From: Dehalococcoidia bacterium
Lineage (GTDB): Bacteria > Chloroflexota > Dehalococcoidia > UBA2979
Direction: 5' to 3'
NCBI GenBank assembly: GCA_009379925.1
Contig: WHSU01000009.1
Coordinates: 1 to 64,000, forward strand
Length of the DNA stretch: 64,000 nucleotides
Position numbers and translations under genes: made by a program. Numbering within the stretch: the stretch's first letter is position 1; each line of letters begins with the position of its first letter. Of the stretch, positions 8,081 through 16,447 are shown piece after piece. The notes below the pieces were generated by a model. The model did not search any database. It was not told where the DNA came from and was given only the letters and a program-made list of their open reading frames with translations.

Positions 8081-8110
8081 GGGGCCGGGGGGTGAGGCGC
8101 CACACCCCGA

Positions 8111-8140
8111 TTGTTGCGCTCGATCTGTAAATGCTAAGAT
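8111..8140 (+). promoter_or_regulatory. Possible promoter of the infC operon
   Basis: TTGTTG (8111-8116), an 18-base spacer and TAAGAT (8135-8140). The ~95-base leader that follows carries two small hairpins, TGGCGC/GCGCCA and GCCCTCGG/CCGAGGGC, before the infC ribosome site. Confidence 0.4.
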
Positions 8141-8235
8141 TGCGAACCTGATTTGGCGCCCAATGCGCCAACCCGTCGCAGCCCTCGGGAAGTCCGAGGG
8201 CGCCGGCGGGCGGTCACGACGGAAAGGAACCCTCT

Positions 8236-8850
8236 ATCGCAAAGGAAATGCGGATCAACGACCGGATCTCCGCGCCGCAGGTGCGGGTGATCCGGGGCGA
8301 TGACCAGCTCGGCATTCTGCAATTGTCGGAAGCCCAGTCCATCGCCGACGAGGCCGGCCTCGACCTCGTCGAGATCGCGCCGACCGCCAACCCGCCGGTC
8401 GTGAAGGTCATGGACTACGGCAAGTTCAAGTACGAGCAGTCCAAGAAGGACCGCGAGTCGCGCAAGGGCTCGAAGCAGGTCGAGTTGCGCGAAGTGCGGA
8501 TGCGCGTCAAGATCGACACGCACGACCGCGAGTTCAAAATCCGGACGGCGCGCAAGCTCCTGGAGGCCGGCGACAAGGTCAAGGTTTCCGTGATGTTCCG
8601 CGCCCGAGAGATCACCCACCCGGAAGTCGCGCGCGAGCTCCTGGACAAGTTCTACGAGCCGCTGCAGGACATCGCCGGACTGGAGCGGTCACCGGCCATC
8701 GAGGGTCGGTTCATGTCGATGATCCTGGACCCGGCGAAGAAGAGCCGCCCGGCGGCACCGGCAGCCCCGGCGCCTCAGCCGGCGCAAGCGCGTGAGCCAG
8801 AGCCGGCACGCGAGCAGGAGCCGGCCGGGACCGCGGCGAAGGGCAACTGA
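8236..8850 (+). CDS. infC: Translation initiation factor IF-3 (probable ATC start)
   Basis: Binds the 30S subunit and monitors start-codon and initiator-tRNA selection. The conserved body begins RINDRISAPQVRVI and covers both IF3 domains; DYGKFKYEQSKK marks the N domain end. An ATG lies at 8248, but the in-frame ATC at 8236 gives the family-typical beginning (I/M)AKEMRIND and has GGAAAGGA seven bases upstream, whereas 8248 has a poorer site. Rare start codons (ATT, ATC, ATA) are a known feature of infC and underlie IF3 autoregulation. A Pro/Ala/Glu-rich tail of ~45 residues follows the fold. First gene of infC-rpmI-rplT. Confidence 0.9.
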   Translation: MAKEMRINDRISAPQVRVIRGDDQLGILQLSEAQSIADEAGLDLVEIAPTANPPVVKVMDYGKFKYEQSKKDRESRKGSKQVELREVRMRVKIDTHDREFKIRTARKLLEAGDKVKVSVMFRAREITHPEVARELLDKFYEPLQDIAGLERSPAIEGRFMSMILDPAKKSRPAAPAAPAPQPAQAREPEPAREQEPAGTAAKGN

Positions 8851-8855
8851 CGACC

Positions 8856-9056
8856 ATGCCGAAGATGAAGACGCACAAGGGCACCCAGAAGCGCGTGAAG
8901 ATCACGGGCACTGGCAAGGTCATGGTGCGTCCCATGAACCCGAAGCGCGCCAAGCGGAGCCGCTCCAAGCTGCACGTCATCCGCCGCAACGTGCTCGCCG
9001 ACGATTCCGTGACGGACGCCGTCCGCACCAACCTGCCGTACGCCCGGCGCGGATAG
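8856..9056 (+). CDS. rpmI: 50S ribosomal protein L35
   Basis: 66 residues, starting MPKMKTHKGTQKRVKITGTGK, the standard L35 opening. The highly basic sequence contacts 23S rRNA in the large subunit. It lies 5 bases after infC, in the conserved infC-rpmI-rplT order, so it is cotranscribed. Confidence 0.97.
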   Translation: MPKMKTHKGTQKRVKITGTGKVMVRPMNPKRAKRSRSKLHVIRRNVLADDSVTDAVRTNLPYARRG

Positions 9057-9086
9057 CCGCCGGGTCGCTGTTTCAGGAGCCGCATC

Positions 9087-9440
9087 ATGCCGCGCGCACG
9101 CGCCCGAGTCGCCGCCCACGCCCGGCACAAGAAGGTGCTCTCGCTGACCAAGGGCCACCGCGGCAAGCGGCGGACCAACTACAAGGTCGCCCACGAGAGC
9201 ATGATGCACGCGCTCCGCTACGCCACCGAGCACCGGCGTGACAAGAAGGGCGACTTCCGCCGCCTCTGGATCATCCGCATCAACGCCGCCGCGCGCCTGC
9301 ACGGCCTCACCTACGGCCGGCTCATCGACGGCCTCAAGAAGGCCGGCATCGAGGTCAACCGCAAAATGCTCGCCGACCTCGCCGTCCGCGAGCCAGAGTC
9401 CTTCCGCGCCCTCGCCGAGCAAGCAAAAACCGCACTCTGA
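9087..9440 (+). CDS. rplT: 50S ribosomal protein L20
   Basis: 117 residues, with the family pattern MPRARARVAAHARHKKVL, TKGHRGKR and LWIIRINAAAR. It binds 23S rRNA early in 50S assembly, and in several bacteria L20 represses its own operon by binding the leader mRNA. Last gene of the infC operon, followed by a terminator hairpin. Confidence 0.97.
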   Translation: MPRARARVAAHARHKKVLSLTKGHRGKRRTNYKVAHESMMHALRYATEHRRDKKGDFRRLWIIRINAAARLHGLTYGRLIDGLKKAGIEVNRKMLADLAVREPESFRALAEQAKTAL

Positions 9441-9465
9441 CGTCCAAACGCCCCGTCGATCTCCA

Positions 9466-9490
9466 AAGCCGCCCCCCAGGGCGGCTTCTT
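9466..9490 (+). terminator. Terminator of the infC-rpmI-rplT operon
   Basis: AAGCCGCCC (9466-9474), a CCCA loop, GGGCGGCTT (9479-9487), then TCTT. A 9-bp stem 26 bases after the rplT stop. Confidence 0.75.
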
Positions 9491-9610
9491 GGTTACGGCG
9501 AGGCGGGGTCGTCCCTCATCGCCCCAAGGCGGCCCGCGCGGCCGCAGTTTGAGGGCGCTCCCAGCGCGCGATGGCGCTACGATGCCGCCTGCACTGAAGG
9601 AGGTCCCTCG

Positions 9611-10987
9611 ATGGTCATGCTCCCCGCCTCGGTCTGGCCGCCAGTCGCCGACCCCGGCATCCGCGCGCACCTGACCGAGTCCGCGCGCTGGCAGGCGTGG
9701 CTCGATGTGGAGGTCGCGCTGGCGAAGGCGGAGGCCGAGCTGGGCATCATCCCGGCCGAGGTCGTCCCGGAGATCGAGCGCAAAGCGAAGCTGGAGTTGC
9801 TCGACCGCGACCGCATCATCGAGGGACTGGCCGTGACAGGGCATCCTCTCGTGCCGCTGATCTGGGAGTTCGACCGCATCTGCGAGGGCGATGCCGGAGG
9901 CTACATCCACTGGGGCGCCACCACGCAGAACATCACGCAGACCGGGCAACTGCTGCTGATCCGGCGCGTCCACCACGTGATCCTCGGGCAGCTGTCGGAG
10001 CTGCTGGAGGCGTACGCGGACCTGGCCGAGCGGACGAAGGACATGGCGCTGCCCGGGCGCACACACGGGCAGCACGCCGTGCCGGCGACGTTCGGGCTGA
10101 AGGTCGCGACCTGGATCGATGAGACGTGCCGGCACGTCGAGCGGCTGCGCCAGCTGGAGCCTCGGCTGTTCGTGGCGATGCTCGGTGGCGGCGCCGGCAC
10201 GATGGCGGGCTTTGGCCCGCAGGCCTTCGAGCTGGCCAAGCGCTTCGCGAAGCACCTCGACATGCAGGCGATGCCGGTGCCCGCGCGCACGATCCACGAC
10301 CACCAGACGGAGTACGCGTGGACCCTCGCGATGGTCGCGACGACGTGCAGCCGCGTGGCGCACGAGATCTTCACCCTGATGAAGGAGGAGTTCGGCGAGG
10401 TCGAAGAGCCAATCTCCGAGGGCGCCGTGGGCAGCAGCACGATGCCCCAGAAGCGCAATCCGAAGTACAGCCAGTCCGTCATGGGCCTCGCGGCCCAGGT
10501 GCGCGCCGTCGTCCCGCTGGCCCTCGAGGCGATGCGCGAGGAGCATGAGGCGGACGCGACGACCGGCGCCATGATCGGCCGCGCGACGAACGACGCCTGC
10601 ACGCTGACCGGGGACATCCTGCTGCGCATGGTCCTCGCGATCCGCGGGCTCCAGGTGTTCCCGGAGCGGATGCGCCAGAACCTCGACCTCTCGGGCGGTC
10701 TGATCATGTCGGAGGCGCTGATGCTGGAGCTGGGCGCCGCCATCGGCCGCCAGCGCGCGCACGACGCGATCTACGACGCCGCGCAAGCCTCCGCGAACAC
10801 AGACCGGCCCTTCCGCGAGCTGCTCGCCGAGTCTGACGAGGTGCGCGAGCGGCTGTCGCCGGAGCAGATCGAGGTGCTGCTCGACCCGGAGCGCTACACA
10901 GGGATGTCCAGCGCGATGGCTGAGCAGCAGGCGGGCCGCGCCCGCGAGGTGGCGTCGAGCCTCAAGGAGCTGCCAGAACCGCGCTGA
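9611..10987 (+). CDS. PurB/CMLE-like lyase (fumarase/aspartase superfamily)
   Basis: 458 residues. The superfamily signature SSTMPQKRNP is present, as are the TTQNITQTGQ and GRTHGQHAVPATFG active-site segments. Members remove a fumarate-like group by beta-elimination, or cycloisomerise 3-carboxymuconate. A canonical adenylosuccinate lyase lies at 49885-51186, so this copy probably has another substrate. Its HxGATTQNI and SSTMPQKRNP forms recall 3-carboxy-cis,cis-muconate cycloisomerase-like proteins. The gene stands alone between the infC operon and convergent pheT. The ATG at 9611 has an AAGGAGG ribosome site. Confidence 0.8.
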   Translation: MVMLPASVWPPVADPGIRAHLTESARWQAWLDVEVALAKAEAELGIIPAEVVPEIERKAKLELLDRDRIIEGLAVTGHPLVPLIWEFDRICEGDAGGYIHWGATTQNITQTGQLLLIRRVHHVILGQLSELLEAYADLAERTKDMALPGRTHGQHAVPATFGLKVATWIDETCRHVERLRQLEPRLFVAMLGGGAGTMAGFGPQAFELAKRFAKHLDMQAMPVPARTIHDHQTEYAWTLAMVATTCSRVAHEIFTLMKEEFGEVEEPISEGAVGSSTMPQKRNPKYSQSVMGLAAQVRAVVPLALEAMREEHEADATTGAMIGRATNDACTLTGDILLRMVLAIRGLQVFPERMRQNLDLSGGLIMSEALMLELGAAIGRQRAHDAIYDAAQASANTDRPFRELLAESDEVRERLSPEQIEVLLDPERYTGMSSAMAEQQAGRAREVASSLKELPEPR

Positions 10988-11012
10988 GCATCGACTGTTG
11001 GGGCGGAGAGCG

Positions 11013-11039
11013 CCCTTCGACAAGGCCTAGGGCGAACGG
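11013..11039. repeat. Dispersed intergenic repeat, TTCGAC family, copy 2
   Basis: CCCTTCGACAAGGCCTAGGG followed by CGAACGG, between the convergent lyase and pheT genes. It matches the elements at 4329-4355 and 27756-27781. Confidence 0.55.
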
Positions 11040-11046
11040 CTCAGGA

Positions 11047-13488
11047 TCAGGTGCGCTGCTGCGCGTCGAACTCGCGCTCGAGGCGACGCAGGATCTTCGT
11101 CTGCTCCCGGTTCGCGTCTTCCGTGGTGAGGGTGCGGTCGGGCGCCTGGTAGCGGATCGCGAACGCGAGCGACTTCTTCCCTTCGGGCAGGCGCCCGCCG
11201 CGGAAGACGTCGAACGACCGTGCGCTCGAGACCAGTGGCGAGCCCTCGATGACCCGCTGCAGGGCGCCCGCGGGCACCTCGTCCGCCACGACGACGGCCA
11301 GGTCCTGCTCCACCGCGGGGTAGCGAGGGGGCGACGCAGCCTTGATGCGCGCGGGGAGCCGGGGCAGCAAGCGCGCCAGGTCCAGCTCGAAGAGCAGGAC
11401 CGGCTGCTCGATCTCGAACTGTCCCAGGGTGCGCGGGTCGACCTCGCCGAGCACCCCGACGGGCTCACCGTCCACGTGGAGGCGGGCGATGCGCCCAGGC
11501 ATCAGGCCGAACTCGATGTCCGGGACATAGTCCGGGGCTACGCCCACCGCGCCGATCGCCGCCTCGATGGTCCCCTTCGCATCGAAGAAGTCGAGCGCGC
11601 GGCCGGTCGGTCGGCCCCAGCGGTCGAGTTCACCCCCGCTGATGGCGCCGACCACCACCTCGCGCTCGTCTGGGAGCGGCTGCTCCTCGCGGCGAGGGAT
11701 GAACGCGCGTCCCGACTCGAAGACGGCGATCTGAGCGATCCCGGCACGGATGTTGCGCTCGACGATCTCGAGGATGGCGTGGCGCAGCGTGGGGCGGAGC
11801 ACCTCGCGGTCCGAGGAGAGCGTGTTGCGCAAGCGCATGGGGCGGATGATGGCGAGATCCTCGGGCGCCACGACGCGCGACAGTACCTCGTCCGTGGTCA
11901 GCGAGTAAGTGACGACCTCGTCCATGCCTGCGTCCACCAGGGCGTCGCGGAGGCGGTCACGGAGGTCACGGAGCGGTTGCGGCTCCCACGCTGGCACGCG
12001 GCCACTGATGGTCGTCTCAGGCAGCCGGTCGTAGCCCGCGAGGCGGACCACCTCCTCCGCCAGGTCATCCGGGATCGCGATATCGTCCCGCCACCACGGG
12101 ACGCGCACGAGAAAGCGCGGTTCGCCACCGCCCGCGCGGGCAGCGTCCGCCTCCAACAATTCGAAGCCGAGCGTCGTGAGGATCGCCTCCACCTCTCCGG
12201 CCGGTACCGAGACACCGATGACCGTGTCCAGGCGCCGGCGCGTGATGCTGGCCTCCTGGGCCGGCCGCGGTGCGGCGTACACGTCGACGACGCCGGCGCG
12301 CGCCGTGCCGCCGCACTCCTCGACCAGCAGTCTGGTCGCCCGCCGTGCGGCGTGGATCGCAAACTCCGGAGACAGCCCGCGCTCGAAGCGTGACGAGGCC
12401 TCTGAGCGCAGCGCGAGCCGCGTCGAGGTGCGTCGGATGGTCGTCGGGTCCCAGTGGGCGGCCTCCAGCAGCACCCGAGTGGTGCGCTCGGAGACCTCGG
12501 TCGACTGGCCGCCCATCACACCGGCGAGGCCGATCGGTCCGCTGTCGTCGGTAATCAGCAGCTGCTCCGGCGTCAGCTCGCGCGGTACGCCGTCGAGCGT
12601 ACGGAGGTGCTCGCCCTCGCGCGCGAGGCGGACGACGATGCCGCCCTGTACGAGGTCGGCGTCGTAGGCGTGTAGCGGCTGGCCGACCTCGAGCATGACG
12701 TAGTTCGTCACATCGACCACGTTGTTGATCGGGCGCATGCCGGCGGCGCGCAGGCGCACCTGCATCCACTCCGGCGAAGGCCCGACCGTGATGCCCTCGA
12801 TCAGGGTGGCGCAGAAGCGCTCGCACAGTTCGTTGGCCTCGATGACGATGGAGACATCGCCGGCGACGTCCGGCCCTTCCTCGGCGTAGGCCTCGTCCGG
12901 CGGGCGCACCTGGCCGCCGAGGATCGCCGCGATCTCGCGCGCGATACCGACCATGTTCATGGTGTCGGCGCGGTTGGGCCACGTGTGTACGTCCAGGATC
13001 ACGTCACCGAGGTACTCCCGCAGTGGCGTGCCCACCGGGGCCTCCGCGGGGAGCACGAGGATGCCCTCGTGCTCGTCGGAGAGACCGAGTTCGCGCTGGG
13101 AGAGCACCATGCCGGCCGACTCGACGCCCCGGATCGTGCTGCCCTTGAGCGTCGATGGCTTGCCGGAGTGGCCATCGAAGAGCCGCGCGCCCTCGCGGGC
13201 GAACGCGATGTGCTGGCCGGCCTCGAGATTGGGGGCGCCGCAGACCACCTGCTGCGGCTCGGCGCCGCCGAAGTCCACGGTCGCCAGGCGCAGGCGGTCG
13301 GCGTTCGGGTGCGGGTCCACGGCGAGCACCCGGCCCACCGTGACCAGATCGCGGTCCCAGTCCCCGCCGAGGCGATGCACGCCCTCGACCTCCGCGGACG
13401 CCATGGTCAGCCGGTGCGCCAGGTCGTCGACATCCAGGTCGTCCGGGAGGTCGACGTAATCGCGGAGCCATTTGAGGGAGACGAGCAC
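11047..13488 (-). CDS. pheT: Phenylalanine-tRNA ligase beta subunit
   Basis: 813 residues, GTG start with GGAGGGG eight bases upstream. Domains in order: EMAP/OB tRNA-binding fold (DPHPNADRLRLATVDFG), B3/B4 editing domain, B5 domain, class II-like core, and a C-terminal ferredoxin-fold anticodon-binding domain. It forms the alpha2-beta2 enzyme with PheS and hydrolyses misacylated tRNA. It lies 24 bases after the biotin carrier gene, making it the distal gene of an accC operon. The usual pheS-pheT pair is broken: pheS is on the other strand beyond infC-rpmI-rplT. Confidence 0.95.
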   Translation of the reverse strand: MLVSLKWLRDYVDLPDDLDVDDLAHRLTMASAEVEGVHRLGGDWDRDLVTVGRVLAVDPHPNADRLRLATVDFGGAEPQQVVCGAPNLEAGQHIAFAREGARLFDGHSGKPSTLKGSTIRGVESAGMVLSQRELGLSDEHEGILVLPAEAPVGTPLREYLGDVILDVHTWPNRADTMNMVGIAREIAAILGGQVRPPDEAYAEEGPDVAGDVSIVIEANELCERFCATLIEGITVGPSPEWMQVRLRAAGMRPINNVVDVTNYVMLEVGQPLHAYDADLVQGGIVVRLAREGEHLRTLDGVPRELTPEQLLITDDSGPIGLAGVMGGQSTEVSERTTRVLLEAAHWDPTTIRRTSTRLALRSEASSRFERGLSPEFAIHAARRATRLLVEECGGTARAGVVDVYAAPRPAQEASITRRRLDTVIGVSVPAGEVEAILTTLGFELLEADAARAGGGEPRFLVRVPWWRDDIAIPDDLAEEVVRLAGYDRLPETTISGRVPAWEPQPLRDLRDRLRDALVDAGMDEVVTYSLTTDEVLSRVVAPEDLAIIRPMRLRNTLSSDREVLRPTLRHAILEIVERNIRAGIAQIAVFESGRAFIPRREEQPLPDEREVVVGAISGGELDRWGRPTGRALDFFDAKGTIEAAIGAVGVAPDYVPDIEFGLMPGRIARLHVDGEPVGVLGEVDPRTLGQFEIEQPVLLFELDLARLLPRLPARIKAASPPRYPAVEQDLAVVVADEVPAGALQRVIEGSPLVSSARSFDVFRGGRLPEGKKSLAFAIRYQAPDRTLTTEDANREQTKILRRLEREFDAQQRT

Positions 13489-13512
13489 GGGCGATCCCCT
13501 CCGGGTGAGGTC

Positions 13513-14025
13513 CTATGGGGCTGATTCGTACTCGACGATGAGGTCGCCCTTTTCGACGCGGCCACCCTCGGTGCAGTGCACGGCGGTGATGGTGCCGCCC
13601 TCGCGCGCCTGTACCTCGTTCTGCATCTTCATGGCCTCGATCACCACCACGGTGTCGCCGGTCTTCACCTGCGTGCCGGCCGCTGCGCGGACCTCGACCA
13701 CCACCCCCGCGAGGGGCGCCGAGATCTGGCCCGGCGGGTCGGTCGCGCCGCCAACGGCGCCGCGGCCACGTGCCGAGGAGGCAGGTTGCAGGACGAACGT
13801 GCGGCCCTCCACGGTCACGGCGAAGCCCTGACCGCGGCGGCTGATGTAGGCGCGCCGCGGCTCGCCGTCGACGATCATCGAGATCAGGCCGGGCACGCCG
13901 GACAACGTCGCGTCGACCAGCACCGGGTCGCCGTCATCGACAGCCACGCGCAGTGCGCCGCCGGCCTCGTCGACCACGACGTTGCGAGGTTGTCCCTCTA
14001 GCTGGAACCGATGCCGCGTCGCCAA
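13513..14025 (-). CDS. Biotin carboxyl carrier protein
   Basis: About 170 residues from a TTG at 14025 preceded by a GGAGGGGGG site; the frame continues upstream but only as antisense-like sequence inside accC. The C-terminal biotinyl domain has the motif EAMKMQNEV, with the biotin-accepting Lys at about residue 133. The Pro/Ala-containing linker before it is typical of BCCP. It carries carboxybiotin from AccC to the carboxyltransferase. The start overlaps the accC stop by 28 bases. BirA, which would attach biotin, is encoded at 36457-37284. It could equally serve propionyl- or other acyl-CoA carboxylases. Confidence 0.85.
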   Translation of the reverse strand: MATRHRFQLEGQPRNVVVDEAGGALRVAVDDGDPVLVDATLSGVPGLISMIVDGEPRRAYISRRGQGFAVTVEGRTFVLQPASSARGRGAVGGATDPPGQISAPLAGVVVEVRAAAGTQVKTGDTVVVIEAMKMQNEVQAREGGTITAVHCTEGGRVEKGDLIVEYESAP

Positions 14026-15548
14026 CCGCGGATCCCCCCTCCGTCGACTCGCATCCCGACCGAGCGGGCCCGCGCCGCGCGCTGCCAGCGCCCGGCGTCC
14101 GGCTGCGTCGCGGGTCCCTCCGAGCCGGCTGCGACCAGGCTCGCGCCGATGCCGGCGGCCACGAGCGCCCACCGCTCGCGGGGGTCGTCCTCGGGCGGTT
14201 GTGGCATCGTGAACTCGCTCTCGAGCCACGACGTGGAGACGTTGCCGGTCGCATAGTCCGGGTGGTCCATCAGCGCGAGGTGGAACGGTGCGTTCGTCTG
14301 GATCCCGGCGACGATCAGGTCGCTGAGGGCGCGCTTCATCCGCTTGACCGCCAGCTCGCGCGTCTCCGCCCAGACGATGAGCTTGCCGAGCAGGGAGTCG
14401 TAGAACACCGGTACGTCGACCCCGTCGAACAGCATGGTGTCGAAGCGCACGCCGGGCCCCATCGGTTGCTGGACGAACTCCACGAGTCCGACCGAGGGGG
14501 CGAAGTTGCTGTACGGGTCCTCACCGTTGATGCGGCACTCGATCGCCCACCCTCGTGGCTCGAGCGGGGCTTCGGCGGTTGCCAGCGGCTTGCCGGCGGC
14601 GATGGCGAGCTGCAACGCGACGAGGTCGACGCCGTAGACCAGCTCGGTGACCGGGTGCTCGACCTGGAGGCGGGCGTTCATCTCCAGGAAGTAGAAGTTG
14701 CCGTCACGGTCCATCAGGAACTCGACCGTGCCGGCGTTCTGGTAGCCACAGCTCTTCGCGGCGGCCACGGCGGCGTCGCATAGCTGCTCGCGCAGTTCGG
14801 GGGTGACCGCGACCGAGGGCGCCTCCTCCACCAGCTTCTGGTGGCGCCGCTGGATCGAGCACTCGCGCTCGCCGAACGCGCGCACGTTGCCGTGCGAGTC
14901 GGCCATCACCTGAACCTCGATGTGTCGGGCGGGCGAGACGTACTTTTCCAGGAAGATCGCGGCGTCGCCGAAGGCACTGCGGGCTTCGGAGCCCGCGGCG
15001 CGCATCGCCGCCTCAAGACCCTCGGACGACTCGACCAGGCGGATGCCACGGCCGCCACCGCCGGCCGCTGCCTTCACGAGCAGGGGGTAGCCGATGCGGT
15101 CGGCCTCGCGGCGGGCGGTGTCCAGGTCATCCGCATCGATGTCGTTGGCGCCGGGCACCAGCGGGACGCCCGCCTCCTCCATGAGGCGCCGGGCAGAGAC
15201 CTTGTCGCCCATGGCCTGCATGGCGGAAGCCGGCGGGCCGATGAAGGCGATGCCCGCGTCTACGCACGCCTGGGCGAAGCGCGCATTCTCCGAGAGGAAG
15301 CCGTAGCCGGGGTGCACCGCCTGCGCGCCGGTCCGCTTCGCGGCATCGATGATCTTCTCGATCACCAGGTAGGACTCGAGGGCTGGGCCGGGGCCGATGC
15401 AGACCGCCGCGTCCGCCTCGCGGACATGGAGGGCGTTGCGGTCCGCCTCGGAGTAGACGGCGACGGTCTCGATGCCGAGTTCACGGCACGTGCGCTGGAC
15501 GCGCAGGGCGATCTCGCCACGGTTCGCGATCAGCACGCGCTTGAACAT
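13998..15548 (-). CDS. accC: Biotin carboxylase subunit of acyl-CoA carboxylase
   Basis: 516 residues. The N-terminal domain opens MFKRVLIANRGEIALR, and the ATP-grasp loop KAAAGGGGRGIRLV and EMNARLQVEHPVTE catalytic region are intact. It carboxylates the biotin on the carrier protein using ATP and bicarbonate. The ~45-residue C-terminal extension beyond the biotin carboxylase fold is Arg/Gly-rich and overlaps the carrier gene. No carboxyltransferase gene is in this window, so it must lie elsewhere. Acetyl- versus propionyl-CoA specificity cannot be decided from this subunit. Confidence 0.9.
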   Translation of the reverse strand: MFKRVLIANRGEIALRVQRTCRELGIETVAVYSEADRNALHVREADAAVCIGPGPALESYLVIEKIIDAAKRTGAQAVHPGYGFLSENARFAQACVDAGIAFIGPPASAMQAMGDKVSARRLMEEAGVPLVPGANDIDADDLDTARREADRIGYPLLVKAAAGGGGRGIRLVESSEGLEAAMRAAGSEARSAFGDAAIFLEKYVSPARHIEVQVMADSHGNVRAFGERECSIQRRHQKLVEEAPSVAVTPELREQLCDAAVAAAKSCGYQNAGTVEFLMDRDGNFYFLEMNARLQVEHPVTELVYGVDLVALQLAIAAGKPLATAEAPLEPRGWAIECRINGEDPYSNFAPSVGLVEFVQQPMGPGVRFDTMLFDGVDVPVFYDSLLGKLIVWAETRELAVKRMKRALSDLIVAGIQTNAPFHLALMDHPDYATGNVSTSWLESEFTMPQPPEDDPRERWALVAAGIGASLVAAGSEGPATQPDAGRWQRAARARSVGMRVDGGGIRGWRRGIGSS

Positions 15549-15637
15549 GTGGCGCGGTCCCCGAGGATGGCGCGCACCGCTCGAAATGGCACGAGACGGC
15601 GGGGCGCCTGGGCTGGCTGGATAGCACGTCGGCGGAC

Positions 15638-16264
15638 TCAGGCGGGCGAGCCCGTGCGAGGGCTAGCCTGACACGGGAGGGGCGCTGCGGCAAGCGCCGG
15701 TCCGGCCCGCGTGACGGCGCTCAGGGGCGCGCGGATCGCCGCAATCCGCCAGTGGCCGTCCACCTGTTTGAGCGTGAACAGGCGTATCGGGTCGCCGGCG
15801 ACTTGCTGATGCACTTCGGCGACACGTTCGAAGGGAATGACGCCGGCCGCCGCGGCCCCGCCGGCCGCCGCCGTGGTGTAGCGCAGCCGCACCGTCACCA
15901 CCACTGCATCCCCGTCGGTGGCCGTCTCGACGACCTCATACCCGTCGTCGTGCGGGATCGCGAGGCCCATGTACTGGTCGTACAGGAGGTCCGGGCGAGT
16001 GGACATCAAGGCGACAGCGTGGCCATCGAGCACGATGTCCGTGCCCGCCGTCAGCTCGTCGGCCAGCAGGCGCCGGATGGCCGCTGCCGCAGCCTCATCG
16101 CGCTGGGGACCCGAGGCTAGCTGCCAGCCCTCGACGAACTCGCCGACCACCGCTTCCGCGTCCGCGCGGCTGGCCCCCTGCGAGCCCCCGCACGAACTGG
16201 CGAGCACGGCGCAGCAGGCCGCGACAACCGCGAACAGCAGGCGCGAATGGGTCAGAGGTGTCAA
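15638..16264 (-). CDS. Putative lipoprotein of unknown function
   Basis: 208 residues. A signal peptide ends in a lipobox-like LASSC at about residue 25. The body is an alpha/beta segment with FTLKQVDGHWRIAAIRAPLS near the end, which resembles SnoaL/NTF2-like or Mce-associated folds in which a final strand carries WRI. This resemblance is weak. The gene lies between thrS and accC on the same strand, 89 bases before accC. Role not known. Confidence 0.55.
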   Translation of the reverse strand: MTPLTHSRLLFAVVAACCAVLASSCGGSQGASRADAEAVVGEFVEGWQLASGPQRDEAAAAAIRRLLADELTAGTDIVLDGHAVALMSTRPDLLYDQYMGLAIPHDDGYEVVETATDGDAVVVTVRLRYTTAAAGGAAAAGVIPFERVAEVHQQVAGDPIRLFTLKQVDGHWRIAAIRAPLSAVTRAGPALAAAPLPCQASPRTGSPA

Positions 16265-16397
16265 CGTGGCGAGCTCCCGCGCGGCCGGAGTGCGCGCCGG
16301 CTACCGCCGGCGGCGGAAATCTACGCCACCCGCGCGCTGCCGCGCACCTTCACGCCCGCGTCAGATAGCCGTCAGCGGAGTGCCCGCACCATGAGGG

Positions 16398-16434
16398 GGC
16401 CCGCACCGTTCGCGTCCGCCGCGTAGTGCGGGCC
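16398..16434 (-). terminator. Hairpin downstream of thrS
   Basis: GGCCCGCAC (16398-16406) pairs with GTGCGGGCC (16426-16434) over 9 bp with a 19-base loop, starting 14 bases past the thrS stop. It lacks a T-run, so termination may be partial and the lipoprotein-accC genes may be partly read through. Confidence 0.5.
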
Positions 16435-16447
16435 TCCCGGACTGCGG

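Noticed and set aside
7637-8110. CRISPR array
   Set aside because: Only two long copies 214 bp apart plus varied hairpins; no short regular repeats with unique spacers and no cas genes.
9611-10987. This lyase as the housekeeping adenylosuccinate lyase
   Set aside because: The gene at 49885-51186 has the canonical PurB sequence, [10 protein letters not shown] signature and purine gene neighbours.
14026-14229. Longer biotin carrier protein starting within accC
   Set aside because: The extra residues are Arg/Gly-rich sequence antagonistic to the accC frame; the TTG at 14025 has a strong ribosome site and gives a normal BCCP length.
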